A stretch of 64,000 bases of DNA. It comes from Ferrovibrio sp. MS7 (GTDB taxonomy: Bacteria > Pseudomonadota > Alphaproteobacteria > Ferrovibrionales > Ferrovibrionaceae). Shown in pieces: positions 43,265-52,306 of this stretch. Under the pieces are notes generated by a model. The model worked only from the letters and a program-made list of their open reading frames with translations. It was not told the origin of the DNA and did not search any database. The first letter of the stretch is position 1. Each line of letters starts with the position of its first letter. A program made the position numbers and the translations under genes. The DNA lies in assembly GCF_038404985.1 (NCBI RefSeq), contig NZ_JBBKBA010000002.1, forward strand, positions 558,001 through 622,000. Direction: 5' to 3'.

Positions 43265-43783
43265 ATGCATAATATTCCCGTATTCAGGGCGAATATCCGA
43301 CATCGCCTTCGGGTGCCCTTCCTCGCCCTCTTGGCCCTGCTGTTTCTCGGCGGCTGCCAGGCCCAGCTCGCCCCGGCCTATGACCAGAGCATCGTGCAGG
43401 CGCTCGGCACCGCCAACACCAATGGCATGGCGCTGTTCGACCAGGTGGCACAGAACCCGAGCAATCCGCAGGGCTATGCCGCGGCACAGACCAACTACAC
43501 GGCACTGATCGCGCTGCTGGAAGCCACCAAGGTGCAGATCGACAGCCGCCCGATGCCCTCGACGCCCAGCGGCACCAACCTGCTCGGCAAGGCGATCAGC
43601 GACATCCAGGCAATGCCGGCACCGAGCTCCGGCGTGGTGGCCTTGCTGGCACAGACGATCTCGACCATGCGCAGCACCCACGCCACCCGCGCGCTCAGCC
43701 TGATCGAGGTGCAGGCCTTCAAGGGCCAGTATGTCATCTCGATGCAGCAGGCCCTGATCTACGAAAAGGCGCTGGCGCGCTGA
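43265..43783 (+). CDS. Lipoprotein of unknown function
   Basis: A 172-residue protein. A long positively charged start (MHNIPVFRANIRHRLRV) and hydrophobic core end in the lipobox FLGGC, with Cys about residue 31. The mature part is Ala/Gln/Thr-rich and mostly helical (SIVQALGTANTNGMALFDQV, ALIALLEATKVQIDSR), with no recognised family. The AGGAGG Shine-Dalgarno is excellent but is locked in the hairpin at 43221-43263, so translation should need unfolding or coupling. It is followed 31 bases later by a second unknown gene with its own GGAGGA site, suggesting a two-gene unit. Confidence 0.8.
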   Translation: MHNIPVFRANIRHRLRVPFLALLALLFLGGCQAQLAPAYDQSIVQALGTANTNGMALFDQVAQNPSNPQGYAAAQTNYTALIALLEATKVQIDSRPMPSTPSGTNLLGKAISDIQAMPAPSSGVVALLAQTISTMRSTHATRALSLIEVQAFKGQYVISMQQALIYEKALAR

Positions 43784-43814
43784 TAGCCGCTGGCTGATCA
43801 TTGGAGGACGCAAC

Positions 43815-44150
43815 ATGCCCGCAATCGATGTGAATGCCCTCGTCGGCCAGCTCACCGGCGCCGTGAACACCGCCATCGGCCAGGATGTGACCCAGGTGCA
43901 AGGTTTCGCGCAGGCGCAGATGCAGGCCCTGGCGCAGCAAGGCGCCCTGGTGGCCTCCGGCATCGCCTCGGGCCAGATCGGGCCGGACCTTGAGCCCTTC
44001 TTCCTCGACAGCCTCAAGACCATGGCGCGCAATCTGGTCAACGTGCTGAAAGGCTTGGCCGCAGTGATGCTGGAAAAAGCCTGGAACGCCCTGGTTGGCG
44101 CGCTGTGGAGCGCCATAGGCGGCGCCATCGGCAGGGTATTGCCAGCCTAG
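43815..44150 (+). CDS. Small helical protein of unknown function
   Basis: A 111-residue protein without signal peptide. The N-terminal half is Gln/Ala-rich (QDVTQVQGFAQAQMQALAQQ). The C-terminal half is an amphipathic to hydrophobic helix (LKGLAAVMLEKAWNALVGAL) ending in glycine-rich ALWSAIGGAIGRVLPA, which could associate with membranes. No family recognised. GGAGGA lies 6 bases before the ATG. It follows the lipoprotein gene on the same strand and ends at the terminator of the convergent VOC gene. Confidence 0.72.
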   Translation: MPAIDVNALVGQLTGAVNTAIGQDVTQVQGFAQAQMQALAQQGALVASGIASGQIGPDLEPFFLDSLKTMARNLVNVLKGLAAVMLEKAWNALVGALWSAIGGAIGRVLPA

Positions 44151-44191
44151 AAAAAAAATGCAGCCGCTGGCACGGGAGCCAACGGCTGCAT
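44151..44191 (-). terminator. Rho-independent terminator of the VOC gene
   Basis: ATGCAGCCG (44158-44166) pairs with CGGCTGCAT (44183-44191) around an inner TGGC/GCCA. Read leftward it ends in eight U. It serves the leftward VOC gene; on the + strand it has no T-run. Confidence 0.93.
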
Positions 44192-44223
44192 CTGGAGAAC
44201 AGCTTATGGGGCTGCTGTAGAAC

Positions 44224-44703
44224 TTACTTGGCGAAGATCATCTCGTCATGGGCGAAGGCCTTGAACTCCAGCGCGTTGCCCGAGGGATCGAGGAAGAACA
44301 TGGTGTATTGCTCGCCGACTTCGCCCTCGAAGCGCACATAAGGCTCGATCACGAACTTGGTGCCGACGGCAGTCATCTTCTCGGCCAGCGCCTTCCATTC
44401 CGGAATGGTCAGCACCACGCCGAAATGCTTCACCGGCACGGCATGGTCATCGACATCGCTGGTCTTGGCATGGCCGCATTCTTCCGGCGCCAGATGCGCC
44501 ACGATCTGATGGCCGAAGAGATCGAAATCGACCCAGTTATCGGCCGAGCGGCCTTCCGGGCAGCCGAGCAGCTCACCATAGAAGCGGCGCGCTTCGGCAA
44601 TATCATGCACCGGGAAGGCAAGATGGAAGGGGCGGATCGGGCGGCCGCCATTCGGCAGCGTGCTGGCGCCGGCTGGCTTCTGGGTCGGGGTCAGTGCGTT
44701 CAT
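44224..44703 (-). CDS. VOC family (glyoxalase/dioxygenase fold) protein
   Basis: A 159-residue vicinal-oxygen-chelate protein with two paired beta-alpha-beta-beta-beta modules. [23 protein letters not shown] starts module 1, with its metal His about residue 27. [20 protein letters not shown] and [18 protein letters not shown] form module 2 with its Glu/His ligands. These small VOC proteins include glyoxalases and extradiol-type enzymes, and the activity cannot be chosen. It is divergent from the LysR-type gene at 44799 and could be under its control. A strong terminator follows. Confidence 0.9.
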   Translation of the reverse strand: MNALTPTQKPAGASTLPNGGRPIRPFHLAFPVHDIAEARRFYGELLGCPEGRSADNWVDFDLFGHQIVAHLAPEECGHAKTSDVDDHAVPVKHFGVVLTIPEWKALAEKMTAVGTKFVIEPYVRFEGEVGEQYTMFFLDPSGNALEFKAFAHDEMIFAK

Positions 44704-44798
44704 GGGGCGGCTCCTGGCAATCGCTGGGCTTGAGGATTGTTATGGCAGCGATCTTAGCCGCTGGCGCCGCCGCGACAATCGATTTAAACTCCGGTGTT

Positions 44799-45701
44799 AT
44801 GAGTTTTTCTCATAGTGAAGCCCTCCCCTCGCTGAACGCCCTGCGCGCCTTCGCCGCCGCTGGGCGGCATTTGAGCTTCACCCGCGCCGCCCAGGAACTG
44901 CATGTCACCCAGGGCGCGGTGAGCCGGCTGGTGAAGCAGCTGGAGGCCGATCTCGGCGTGCAGCTTTTCCAGCGCGGCCCACGCGGCCTGGAACTGACCG
45001 CGATGGGCGCGGCCTACCTGCCGGCGCTGACCGATGCCTTCGACCGTCTGACTGCTGCCACCCGCCTGGTGGCGCGCGCTGGACGGCCGGCCAACCGCCT
45101 CACCATTACCACGCTGCCAACCTTCGCCATGCGCTGGTTCATGCCACGCCTGGCGGAATTCCAGCGCCTCCACCCGGAAATCGCCGTGGACGTGACCAGC
45201 GCCGACCGCCGCATCGACTTCGCCCGCGAGGCCATCGATGTCGGGCTGCAATACGGCGCCGGCGACTGGCCCGATGAACTGGAAGCCACCTTCCTGTTTC
45301 CCGAAACCGTGATCCTGGTCGGCGCCCCCGCGCTGCTGAAAAGCCGCCCGGTGAAACGGCCCGAGGATATCCGCCGCCATGCCTTGCTGACCCATTCGAC
45401 CCGGCCCGAGGCCTGGGCGGAATGGTTCGGCCAGGCCGGTCTGAAACAGCCGATGGCACAGCAGGGCCCGGCCTTCGAACATTTCTTCATGTCGATCGAA
45501 GCGGCGGTGAACGGGCTTGGCCTCGCCCTGGTGCCGGATTTCTTCGTGGCGACGGAGTTACGCGACGGCCGCCTGGTGGAGCCACTGCCCAGTCAGCGCG
45601 TGCGCCGACCTGGCGGCTATTACCTGCTGCACCTGAAAGGCCGCACCCGCGAACCGGCGATCGGCGCCTTCCGCGACTGGCTGCTCAGCCTGCCCAGCTA
45701 A
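44799..45701 (+). CDS. LysR family regulator, GcvA-like
   Basis: A 300-residue regulator with the GcvA-type N-terminus PSLNALRAFAAAGRHLSFTRAA and helix-turn-helix ELHVTQGAVSRLVKQLEADLGVQLFQRGPRGLELT. A LysR substrate-binding domain covers about 90-300 (TTLPTFAMRWFMPRLAEFQRLHPEI, GLALVPDFFVATEL). GcvA relatives regulate glycine cleavage, but many paralogues control other genes. The start at 44799 sits directly after GGTGTT; the longer frame from 44694 overlaps the VOC gene's coding start and is rejected. It is divergent from the VOC gene. Confidence 0.9.
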   Translation: MSFSHSEALPSLNALRAFAAAGRHLSFTRAAQELHVTQGAVSRLVKQLEADLGVQLFQRGPRGLELTAMGAAYLPALTDAFDRLTAATRLVARAGRPANRLTITTLPTFAMRWFMPRLAEFQRLHPEIAVDVTSADRRIDFAREAIDVGLQYGAGDWPDELEATFLFPETVILVGAPALLKSRPVKRPEDIRRHALLTHSTRPEAWAEWFGQAGLKQPMAQQGPAFEHFFMSIEAAVNGLGLALVPDFFVATELRDGRLVEPLPSQRVRRPGGYYLLHLKGRTREPAIGAFRDWLLSLPS

Positions 45702-45704
45702 CGT

Positions 45705-47507
45705 TCAATGCTTGCCGGGATCTCCGCGCCCGATATTGCCATACATCAGCTCGCGTGCCGCATCTCCCATGTCGCCGCCGGCAATCTCGACATTCAGCCG
45801 CTCCAGATCGCGCCGCCGTATATCGGCCAGGACATCGTTGATCGCGCTTTCCTCGACCTGCAACACCGTCAGCGCCTGCTGCCCCATGGCCAGTGCGGAT
45901 TCAAAAGTCTCGCGGATCTGGTAATCCACGCCGGCTTCGATCAGCTCCTTGGCATGCTCGCGGTCGAAGGCGCGCGCCAGCACCGGCACCAGCGGAAATT
46001 CCGCCTTCACCATCTTCACAATCTTCAGGCTGGCCTCGCGGTCGTTCAGCGCCACGACCACCAGCCGCGCGCGGTCGGCACCGGCGGCGCGCAGGATATC
46101 CAACCGGCCACCATCGCCGTAATAGATCTTGAAGCCGAACTGCCGGGCATCGCGGATCGAATCCGTATCCGTGTCGATGATCGAGATCGAGCATTGGTTG
46201 GCTAGCAGCGGCTGGCTGACGATCTGGCCGAAACGGCCGAAGCCGATCAGCAGCACGCTGGCCTCCAGGCCCTCCGCCATCTCGACACCATCCATGGAGG
46301 CATCATCGGCGGCCGGCATCAGGCGGTCATGCAGAATAGTCATCACTGGCGTCAGCACCATCGAGATGATGATGATGGCGGTGAGCATGGCATTGGCTTC
46401 GGCGTTGATAATGCCGACGCTGGCGGCGGTGGCGTAGAGCACGAAGGCGAATTCGCCGCCTTGCGCCATCAGCACGGCACGTTCCACCGCTTCGCGATGC
46501 TTGGCGCGGAACAGCCGGGCTATGATGTAGATGCCGATGGTCTTCAGCACCATGTAGGCCGCCACCGCGATGATGATCAGGCGCCAGTTATTCGCCACCG
46601 TGGCGAGATCCAGCGCCATGCCGACGCCAAGGAAGAACAGCCCGAGCAGCACGCCACGGAAGGGTTCGATATCGGCTTCGAGCTGGTGCCGGAAGGAGGA
46701 TTCGGAAAGCAGCACGCCGGCCAGGAAAGCGCCCATCGCCATGGACAGCCCGGCGGCCTGCATCGCCAATGCCGCACCCAGCACCACCAGCAATGCCGCC
46801 GCCGTCATCACCTCACGCGCCCGCGTCTTGGCCAGCAGGCGGAACATCGGATCGAGCAGCCAGCGCCCGGCGGCGATCAGACCGACGATGGCGGCAAGCC
46901 CGACGGCGATGCCGGCCAGGCGATCCATCAGGCTCATGCTGCCGCCGCCCGGCGCCAGGAAGGCAACCAGCGCCAGCAGCGGCACGATGGCAAGGTCTTC
47001 CAGCAGCAGGATGGCGATGATGCGCCTGCCCTTGGGCAGGCCCATGGATTTGCGCTCTTCCAGCATCTGCATGACGATGGCGGTGGAGGTAAGCACGAAG
47101 CCGGTGCCGGCGACGAAGCTCTGCGCCACCGGATAGCCGAGCGCCAGGCCGACGCAGATCAGCAGGCCGATGCAGGCGCCAACCTGGGCCAGGCCAAGGC
47201 CGAAAATCTCGCCGCGCATCGCCCACAGCCGGGAGGGCTGCATTTCCAGGCCGATGATGAACAGGAACATGACAACACCGAGTTCGGCGACATGCAGGAT
47301 CGCCTGCGGATCGGAAAACAGCCCTGCACCATAGGGGCCGATGGCAAGCCCGGCGGCGAGATAGCCGAGCACCGAGCCAAGCCCGAGCCGCCGGAACAGC
47401 GGCACCGCCACCACGGCCGCCGCCAGCAGGATCACCACCGGCAGCAGATCGAAGCCGCCATGATGCGCGGCAGCCTCGGCGGCGCGGGCGGTGGTGTCAG
47501 CAGCCAT
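45705..47507 (-). CDS. KefB/KefC-type monovalent cation:proton antiporter-2
   Basis: A 600-residue CPA2 antiporter. About 12 membrane segments lead (LGLGSVLGYLAAGLAIGPYG, FVLTSTAIVMQML, ILLLEDLAIVPLLALVAFL), and LAQGGEFAFVLYA carries the conserved motif. A cytoplasmic RCK_N domain follows with VLLIGFGRFGQIVSQPLL and GDGGRLDILRAAGADRARLVVVALND. KefB/C exports K+ during electrophile stress, gated by glutathione adducts. The start is the ATG 6 bases after AGGAAAGGA. The auxiliary KefF/KefG gene is not adjacent. Confidence 0.92.
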   Translation of the reverse strand: MAADTTARAAEAAAHHGGFDLLPVVILLAAAVVAVPLFRRLGLGSVLGYLAAGLAIGPYGAGLFSDPQAILHVAELGVVMFLFIIGLEMQPSRLWAMRGEIFGLGLAQVGACIGLLICVGLALGYPVAQSFVAGTGFVLTSTAIVMQMLEERKSMGLPKGRRIIAILLLEDLAIVPLLALVAFLAPGGGSMSLMDRLAGIAVGLAAIVGLIAAGRWLLDPMFRLLAKTRAREVMTAAALLVVLGAALAMQAAGLSMAMGAFLAGVLLSESSFRHQLEADIEPFRGVLLGLFFLGVGMALDLATVANNWRLIIIAVAAYMVLKTIGIYIIARLFRAKHREAVERAVLMAQGGEFAFVLYATAASVGIINAEANAMLTAIIIISMVLTPVMTILHDRLMPAADDASMDGVEMAEGLEASVLLIGFGRFGQIVSQPLLANQCSISIIDTDTDSIRDARQFGFKIYYGDGGRLDILRAAGADRARLVVVALNDREASLKIVKMVKAEFPLVPVLARAFDREHAKELIEAGVDYQIRETFESALAMGQQALTVLQVEESAINDVLADIRRRDLERLNVEIAGGDMGDAARELMYGNIGRGDPGKH

Positions 47508-47624
47508 TTCCATTCCTTTCCTGCAACAGGCCAGCACTATGCCGCGTCACGCCGGCAATCGCCAGAACCGCCTGCCCCGATACCGCAACTTACGCTATGA
47601 TCGATTCAAACATCGGAGCCTCCC

Positions 47625-48533
47625 ATGCGCCCTCTGCTGCTTGCCCTGCTGCTGATTTTCACCTTCCCGCTACAGGCTGCCGAGCGGCTGGACCCGCTGC
47701 CGCGCATTGCGGTGATCTCCGCCTTCGCGCCGGAATGGGTGAAACTGAAAGCCGCCGCCAATGACGCGAAAAGCCATGACGTGAACGGCATCGAATTCGT
47801 CACCGCGACACTGTCAGGCCGCAAGGTGGTGCTCTTCCTGAGTGGCATTTCCATGGTCAATGCCACCATGGCGACGCAGATCGCGCTCGACCGTTTCGAC
47901 ATCACCGGCATCGTGTTCAGCGGCATTGCCGGCGGCGTCGATCCGGCGCTTCATATCGGCGATGTGGTGGTGGCGGAACAATGGGCACAATATCTGGAAG
48001 CCACCTTCGCGCGCGATTTGGGCGGCGGCAAATACGCGCTGCCGCCGTGGAAAAAACCCGAACAGCCGAATTACGGCATGATCTTTCCAAGCAGCGTGGA
48101 AGTGCGCCGCGCCGGGCTGAAACAGCCGGAAGAGAAATTCTGGTTCGCTGCCGATGCCGGTATGCTGGCGGCGGCGCGCAGGCTGCATGATGTGCCGCTG
48201 GCACATTGCACGACGGCGAATGTCTGCTTGGAGCAAAAACCGCGCCTGCTGGTTGGCGGCAACGGCGTCTCGGGCCAGGCCTTTGTCGATAATGCCGATT
48301 TCCGCCGCTATGTGTTCGCCAGCTTCAAGGCGCAGGTGCTGGACATGGAAAGTGCTGCGGTGGCGATGGTGGCCTATGCCAACGGCGTGCCGTTCATCGC
48401 CTTCCGCAGCCTGTCCGATCTGGCGGGCGGTGAATCAGGCGCCAACGAGATGGCAACCTTCATGGCGCTGGCTTCCGACAATTCCGCCAGCGTGGTGCAG
48501 CGCTTCTTAAGCCTCTGGCAGCCGCCGCGCTAG
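47625..48533 (+). CDS. Secreted MTA/SAH nucleosidase-like protein
   Basis: A 302-residue member of the phosphorylase/MTAN superfamily with a Sec signal peptide (1-18, ends LQA). Domain blocks are RIAVISAFAPEWVKLKAAA, GIVFSGIAGGVDPALHIGDVVVA, GGNGVSGQAFVDN, VLDMESAAVAMVAYANGVPFIAFRSLSDLAGGE. The ME and SD residues match the ribose- and base-binding pocket of 5'-methylthioadenosine/S-adenosylhomocysteine nucleosidase, normally cytoplasmic. The export signal places it in the periplasm, where it might salvage nucleosides. GGAG lies 7 bases before the ATG. It is divergent from the antiporter and convergent with argB. Confidence 0.88.
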   Translation: MRPLLLALLLIFTFPLQAAERLDPLPRIAVISAFAPEWVKLKAAANDAKSHDVNGIEFVTATLSGRKVVLFLSGISMVNATMATQIALDRFDITGIVFSGIAGGVDPALHIGDVVVAEQWAQYLEATFARDLGGGKYALPPWKKPEQPNYGMIFPSSVEVRRAGLKQPEEKFWFAADAGMLAAARRLHDVPLAHCTTANVCLEQKPRLLVGGNGVSGQAFVDNADFRRYVFASFKAQVLDMESAAVAMVAYANGVPFIAFRSLSDLAGGESGANEMATFMALASDNSASVVQRFLSLWQPPR

Positions 48534-48546
48534 AAGCCGCGCGCCG

Positions 48547-49479
48547 CTAGTCCTTGCGCGGCTGCACCGCCGGACGTTCCAGCATGGTGCCGACGCCATG
48601 CGCGGTGAACAGCTCCAGCAGCAGCACATGCGGGATGCGGCCATCCAGGATATGCGCCGCGCCAACGCCGCCGCGCACCGCATCCAGGCAGGTTTCCAGC
48701 TTCGGGATCATGCCGCCGGAAATCGTGCCGTCGCCCATCAGCATCAGCGCGTCTTTCGGCGTCAGCTTCGGGATCAGGTGCTTTTCCTTGTTCAGCACGC
48801 CCGGCACATCGGTAAGCATCAGCAACTTGGCGGCGCCGACGGCGGAGGCAATGGCGCCAGCAGCCGTATCGGCGTTGATGTTGTAAGTCTCGCCATTCTC
48901 GCCGACGCCAATCGGCGCCACCACCGGGATGATGTCGGAATTCTGCAGCGTGCGCAGGATATCCGGGTTCACCCGCACCGGCTCGCCGACAAAGCCGAGA
49001 TCGAGCAGCTTCTCGATATTGGAGCCGGGATCGCGCACGCTACGGCGCAGTTTGCGCGCCTCGATCAGCCGGCCATCCTTGCCCGAGATGCCGATGCCGA
49101 TGCCGCCCACCGTGTTGATCGCAGTGGCAACCTGCTTGTTGATCGAGCCGGCCAGCACCATCTCGACGATCTCGACGGTGGCCTGGTCGGTGACGCGCAG
49201 GCCATCGATGAATTCGCTCTTGATCTTGAGCCGCTCCAGCATGGCGCCGATCTGCGGCCCGCCGCCATGCACCACGATGGGATTGATGCCGACCTGCTTG
49301 ATCAGCACCACGTCGCGGGCGAATTCCAGCGCCAGATGCTCGTCGCCCATGGCATGGCCGCCATACTTGATCACCATGGTCTGGCCATGGAAACGGCGCA
49401 TATAGGGCAGCGCCTCGGAAAGTACCTTGGCGGTATCCTGCAGATGCGCTTCCAGGGGCTTCGGGCCGGCGGTTTTCAT
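48547..49479 (-). CDS. argB: Acetylglutamate kinase
   Basis: A 310-residue enzyme phosphorylating N-acetyl-L-glutamate in arginine synthesis. It has the amino-acid-kinase fold with [81 protein letters not shown]. The N-terminal helix (residues about 1-25) present here is the one linked to arginine-feedback-sensitive hexameric enzymes. It follows engB by 67 bases on the same strand and may be the end of the yidC-engB-argB transcript. Confidence 0.96.
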   Translation of the reverse strand: MKTAGPKPLEAHLQDTAKVLSEALPYMRRFHGQTMVIKYGGHAMGDEHLALEFARDVVLIKQVGINPIVVHGGGPQIGAMLERLKIKSEFIDGLRVTDQATVEIVEMVLAGSINKQVATAINTVGGIGIGISGKDGRLIEARKLRRSVRDPGSNIEKLLDLGFVGEPVRVNPDILRTLQNSDIIPVVAPIGVGENGETYNINADTAAGAIASAVGAAKLLMLTDVPGVLNKEKHLIPKLTPKDALMLMGDGTISGGMIPKLETCLDAVRGGVGAAHILDGRIPHVLLLELFTAHGVGTMLERPAVQPRKD

Positions 49480-49546
49480 GGGCGTTTCCGTGTCAGGCTT
49501 TCAGTCTCGAGCTCAGTCGCGGAATTTTATAAAGGGTAACGGAGCC

Positions 49547-50182
49547 TTAGGCCAGCGCCGCCAGTTCGGCGCGCAACTCGGGAATGCCGGTGCCATTCTC
49601 GCTGGACGTGAACAGCACATCGGGATGCGCCGCTACCCGGCGGGCCACCTTGGCCTTGGTTTCCGCCAGTCTTGCTGCCGCTTCCGCCGGCTTCACCTTG
49701 TCCGCCTTGGTCAGCACCACCTGGTAGACCACCGCCGAGAGATCGAAGATTTCCATGATCTCGAAATCGCTGTCCTTGAGGCCATGGCGGCCATCCACCA
49801 GCAACAGCACGCGGCGCAGGTTGGGCCGGCCTTTGAGGAAATCGATGGCCAGCCCGGTCCATTCCGCGGCCACCTGCTTGCCGGCCTGGGAATAGCCATA
49901 GCCCGGCAGGTCGACCAGCATCAGCTTAGTCCCCAGCGCGAAGAAATTGAGCTGCTGTGTGCGGCCCGGCGTGTTCGACACGCGGGCCAGGGTCTTGCGG
50001 CCGGTCAGCGCGTTGACCAAGCTGGACTTGCCGACATTGGAGCGCCCGGCGAAGGCGATTTCCGGCACACCGGGGCCGGGCAGCATCTCCGCGCGCTGCG
50101 CCCCGGCGACAAAATCGCAAGGGCCGGCGAATAGCAGCCGGCCCTTCTCGATCTGTGCCGCGGTATACGGCGTTTGTGTCAT
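49547..50182 (-). CDS. engB: Ribosome-biogenesis GTPase YihA/YsxC (EngB)
   Basis: A 211-residue GTPase required for late 50S assembly. G1 AFAGRSNVGKSSL, G2 region TPGRTQQLNFFAL, G3 VDLPGYGYSQAG, G4 VLTKADKVKP, G5 FTSSENG. Length and order match the family. It begins 1 base after the yidC stop, within the typical yidC-engB-argB order of alphaproteobacteria, so it is probably co-transcribed with the ribosomal protein genes. Confidence 0.96.
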   Translation of the reverse strand: MTQTPYTAAQIEKGRLLFAGPCDFVAGAQRAEMLPGPGVPEIAFAGRSNVGKSSLVNALTGRKTLARVSNTPGRTQQLNFFALGTKLMLVDLPGYGYSQAGKQVAAEWTGLAIDFLKGRPNLRRVLLLVDGRHGLKDSDFEIMEIFDLSAVVYQVVLTKADKVKPAEAAARLAETKAKVARRVAAHPDVLFTSSENGTGIPELRAELAALA

Positions 50183-50183
50183 C

Positions 50184-52028
50184 TTATTTCTTCGCGGCTT
50201 CCGGATCGGCGCCGCCGCCGATCTTCACACCCATGCGCCGCATGATGATGATCTGCTGCACGATGCTGAGCAGGTTGTTCCACGACCAGTAGATCACCAG
50301 GCCGGAAGCGAACGAGCCGAGCATGAAGGTGAAGACCACCGGCATGAGGGCGAAGATCTTCTGCTGCACCGGATCCGGCGGCTGCGGGTTGAGGCGCATC
50401 TGCAGCCACATGGTGACACCCATGATGATCGGCCAGATGCCGAGCGACAGGATATGCAGCAGGCCGCCAACCGCGAAGATCGCCGGAATATCATAAGGCA
50501 GCAGGCCGAACAGATTGATCCAGGACGTCGGGTCCGGCGCCGAAAGATCGTGGATCCAGCCATAGAACGGCGCATGGCGCATTTCGATGGTGATGTAGAG
50601 CACCTTGTAGAGCGCGAAGAAGACCGGGATCTGCAGCAGGATCGGCAAGCAGCCGGCGGCCGGATTGACCTTCTCCTTCTTGTACAGCTCCATCAGCTCC
50701 TTCTGCATCGCCTCGCGATTCTCGCCATGGCGCTCGCGCAGGCGCTGCATTTCCGGCTGCAGCTTCTTCATCGCGCTCATCGCCACGTAGGACTTGTAGG
50801 CGAGCGGGAAGAACAGCAGCTTCACGACCACGGTGAGGATCAGCATGGCGATGCCGATATTGCCGACCGCGCCATAGAGCCAGTGGATGCCGAAGAACAT
50901 CGGCTTGGTGAGATACGGGAACCAGCCCCAGTCGATGGCCAGGTCGAAGCGCGGAATCTGGTGGCGCTCCTCGTAGCGGTTGATCAGTTCGGTCTGCTTG
51001 GCGCCGACGAACAGCAGGCTGGAGGAAGCAGCCTTGCCGCCGGCCGGCACGGTGACACCGCCGCCGAGCCAATCGACCTGGAAACGCTCGGCCGGCGCCG
51101 CACCGGCATGGGTGAAGCGCGCCTTCACATTCTGCTCCACGCCCGGCACCAGGGCGGCGAGCCAATACTTGTCGGTGAAGCCAACCCAGCCGCCGACGGA
51201 ATCAAATTCCGAAGTCTTGTCCTTGGCGAGATCGCCATAGGGCACTTCCTTCAGCGTGCCCTTCTCGTCCGCCTTGGGACGGAACACGCCGAGCGGGCCT
51301 TCATAGAGGATGTAGAGGCCATCGGTCTTGGGCAGGCCATGGCGCGACAGCAGCGCATAGGGGAACAGCGTCAGCGGCTTGCCGGCGCTGTTCTCGACGC
51401 CCTGCACGACGTTGAACATAAAATTGTCGTCAAGCGAAATGGCGCGGGTGAACACCACGCCCTCGCCGTTGTCCCAGCGCAGGTTCAGCGTCTCGCCTGG
51501 CTTCAGCACCTCGCGGTCGGCGGTCCAGCGGGTCTGGCCGCCGGGCAGTTTGGTGGTGTCGCCTGGTGCTGCGGTCCAGCCGAACTCGGCGTAATAGGCA
51601 TGCGGCGAACCGGCTGGCGAGAGCAGCGTGATCGCCGGGCTGTCCGGCGCCAGCGTCTCCTTGTAATCCGGCAGGATCACATCATCGATGCGGCCACCGA
51701 CCAGATTGATCGAACCGCGCAGCCGCTTGCCGTCGATGGTGACGCGCGGGGTCTGGTTCACCACCGCTTCGCGGGCAGCACCCGGCACCACCGGCGCACC
51801 CGGTACGCTCGGCATTGCTGAAAGGCCCGGCGCCTGCCCCGGCACCTGACCCGCAGCGGTCGGCGCGCTGGAGCCATCAGGCGTCGTCACCTGCGTGGTG
51901 GCGGCCTTCTGTGCCGCCTGCTCGGCGCGCATGCGCTCCTGGCGCGGCGCATCCACGAAAAACTGGAAACCCAGCATGATCGCGAGCGACAGCGCGATGG
52001 CGATGATGAGGTTCTTCTGATCAGACAT
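50184..52028 (-). CDS. yidC: Membrane protein insertase YidC
   Basis: A 614-residue Oxa1/YidC insertase that places proteins into the inner membrane with or without SecYEG. An N-terminal transmembrane segment (NLIIAIALSLAIMLGFQFFV) precedes a Gln/Ala/Thr/Pro-rich linker of about 65 residues. A periplasmic beta domain (about 110-370) follows, then the conserved five-helix core with NIGIAMLILTVVVKLLFFPLAYKSYVAMSAMKKLQPEM. The end is basic, with ILMIIIMRRMGVK-like residues (QQIIIMRRMGVKIG). ATG 52028 overlaps the yidD stop by 8 bases. The gene is in the normal rpmH-rnpA-yidD-yidC order. Confidence 0.97.
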   Translation of the reverse strand: MSDQKNLIIAIALSLAIMLGFQFFVDAPRQERMRAEQAAQKAATTQVTTPDGSSAPTAAGQVPGQAPGLSAMPSVPGAPVVPGAAREAVVNQTPRVTIDGKRLRGSINLVGGRIDDVILPDYKETLAPDSPAITLLSPAGSPHAYYAEFGWTAAPGDTTKLPGGQTRWTADREVLKPGETLNLRWDNGEGVVFTRAISLDDNFMFNVVQGVENSAGKPLTLFPYALLSRHGLPKTDGLYILYEGPLGVFRPKADEKGTLKEVPYGDLAKDKTSEFDSVGGWVGFTDKYWLAALVPGVEQNVKARFTHAGAAPAERFQVDWLGGGVTVPAGGKAASSSLLFVGAKQTELINRYEERHQIPRFDLAIDWGWFPYLTKPMFFGIHWLYGAVGNIGIAMLILTVVVKLLFFPLAYKSYVAMSAMKKLQPEMQRLRERHGENREAMQKELMELYKKEKVNPAAGCLPILLQIPVFFALYKVLYITIEMRHAPFYGWIHDLSAPDPTSWINLFGLLPYDIPAIFAVGGLLHILSLGIWPIIMGVTMWLQMRLNPQPPDPVQQKIFALMPVVFTFMLGSFASGLVIYWSWNNLLSIVQQIIIMRRMGVKIGGGADPEAAKK

Positions 52029-52302
52029 GCTTTTGACTATCCGCCTTGTTGGCCGGCGCCTCCACGGGAGGCACCGGATCGAAACCGCTGGCACCGAACG
52101 GCTGGCAGCGCGCCAGGCGCCGCACGGTGAGATAGGAGCCGCGCACGGCACCATGGCGCTCCAGCGCCTCGAGTGCATAGCACGAGCAGGTCGGCTGGAA
52201 GCGGCAGTTATGCCCCACCCAGGGGGAGAGAAACAACCGGTAGGCCTGGATCGGCAGAGCCACCAGGCGGGCCGCCACGGAATATGACGGTTCGGCGCTC
52301 AT
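52021..52302 (-). CDS. yidD: Membrane protein insertion efficiency factor YidD
   Basis: A 93-residue YidD protein that assists YidC. The family hallmarks YRLFLSPWVGHNCRFQPTCSCYALEALERHGAVRGSYLTVRRLARCQPF are present with the three cysteines. Start at the ATG giving MSAEPSYSV, 4 bases after the rnpA stop. An upstream ATG at 52317 would overlap rnpA. The end overlaps yidC by 8 bases. Confidence 0.95.
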   Translation of the reverse strand: MSAEPSYSVAARLVALPIQAYRLFLSPWVGHNCRFQPTCSCYALEALERHGAVRGSYLTVRRLARCQPFGASGFDPVPPVEAPANKADSQKHV

Positions 52303-52306
52303 TGCA

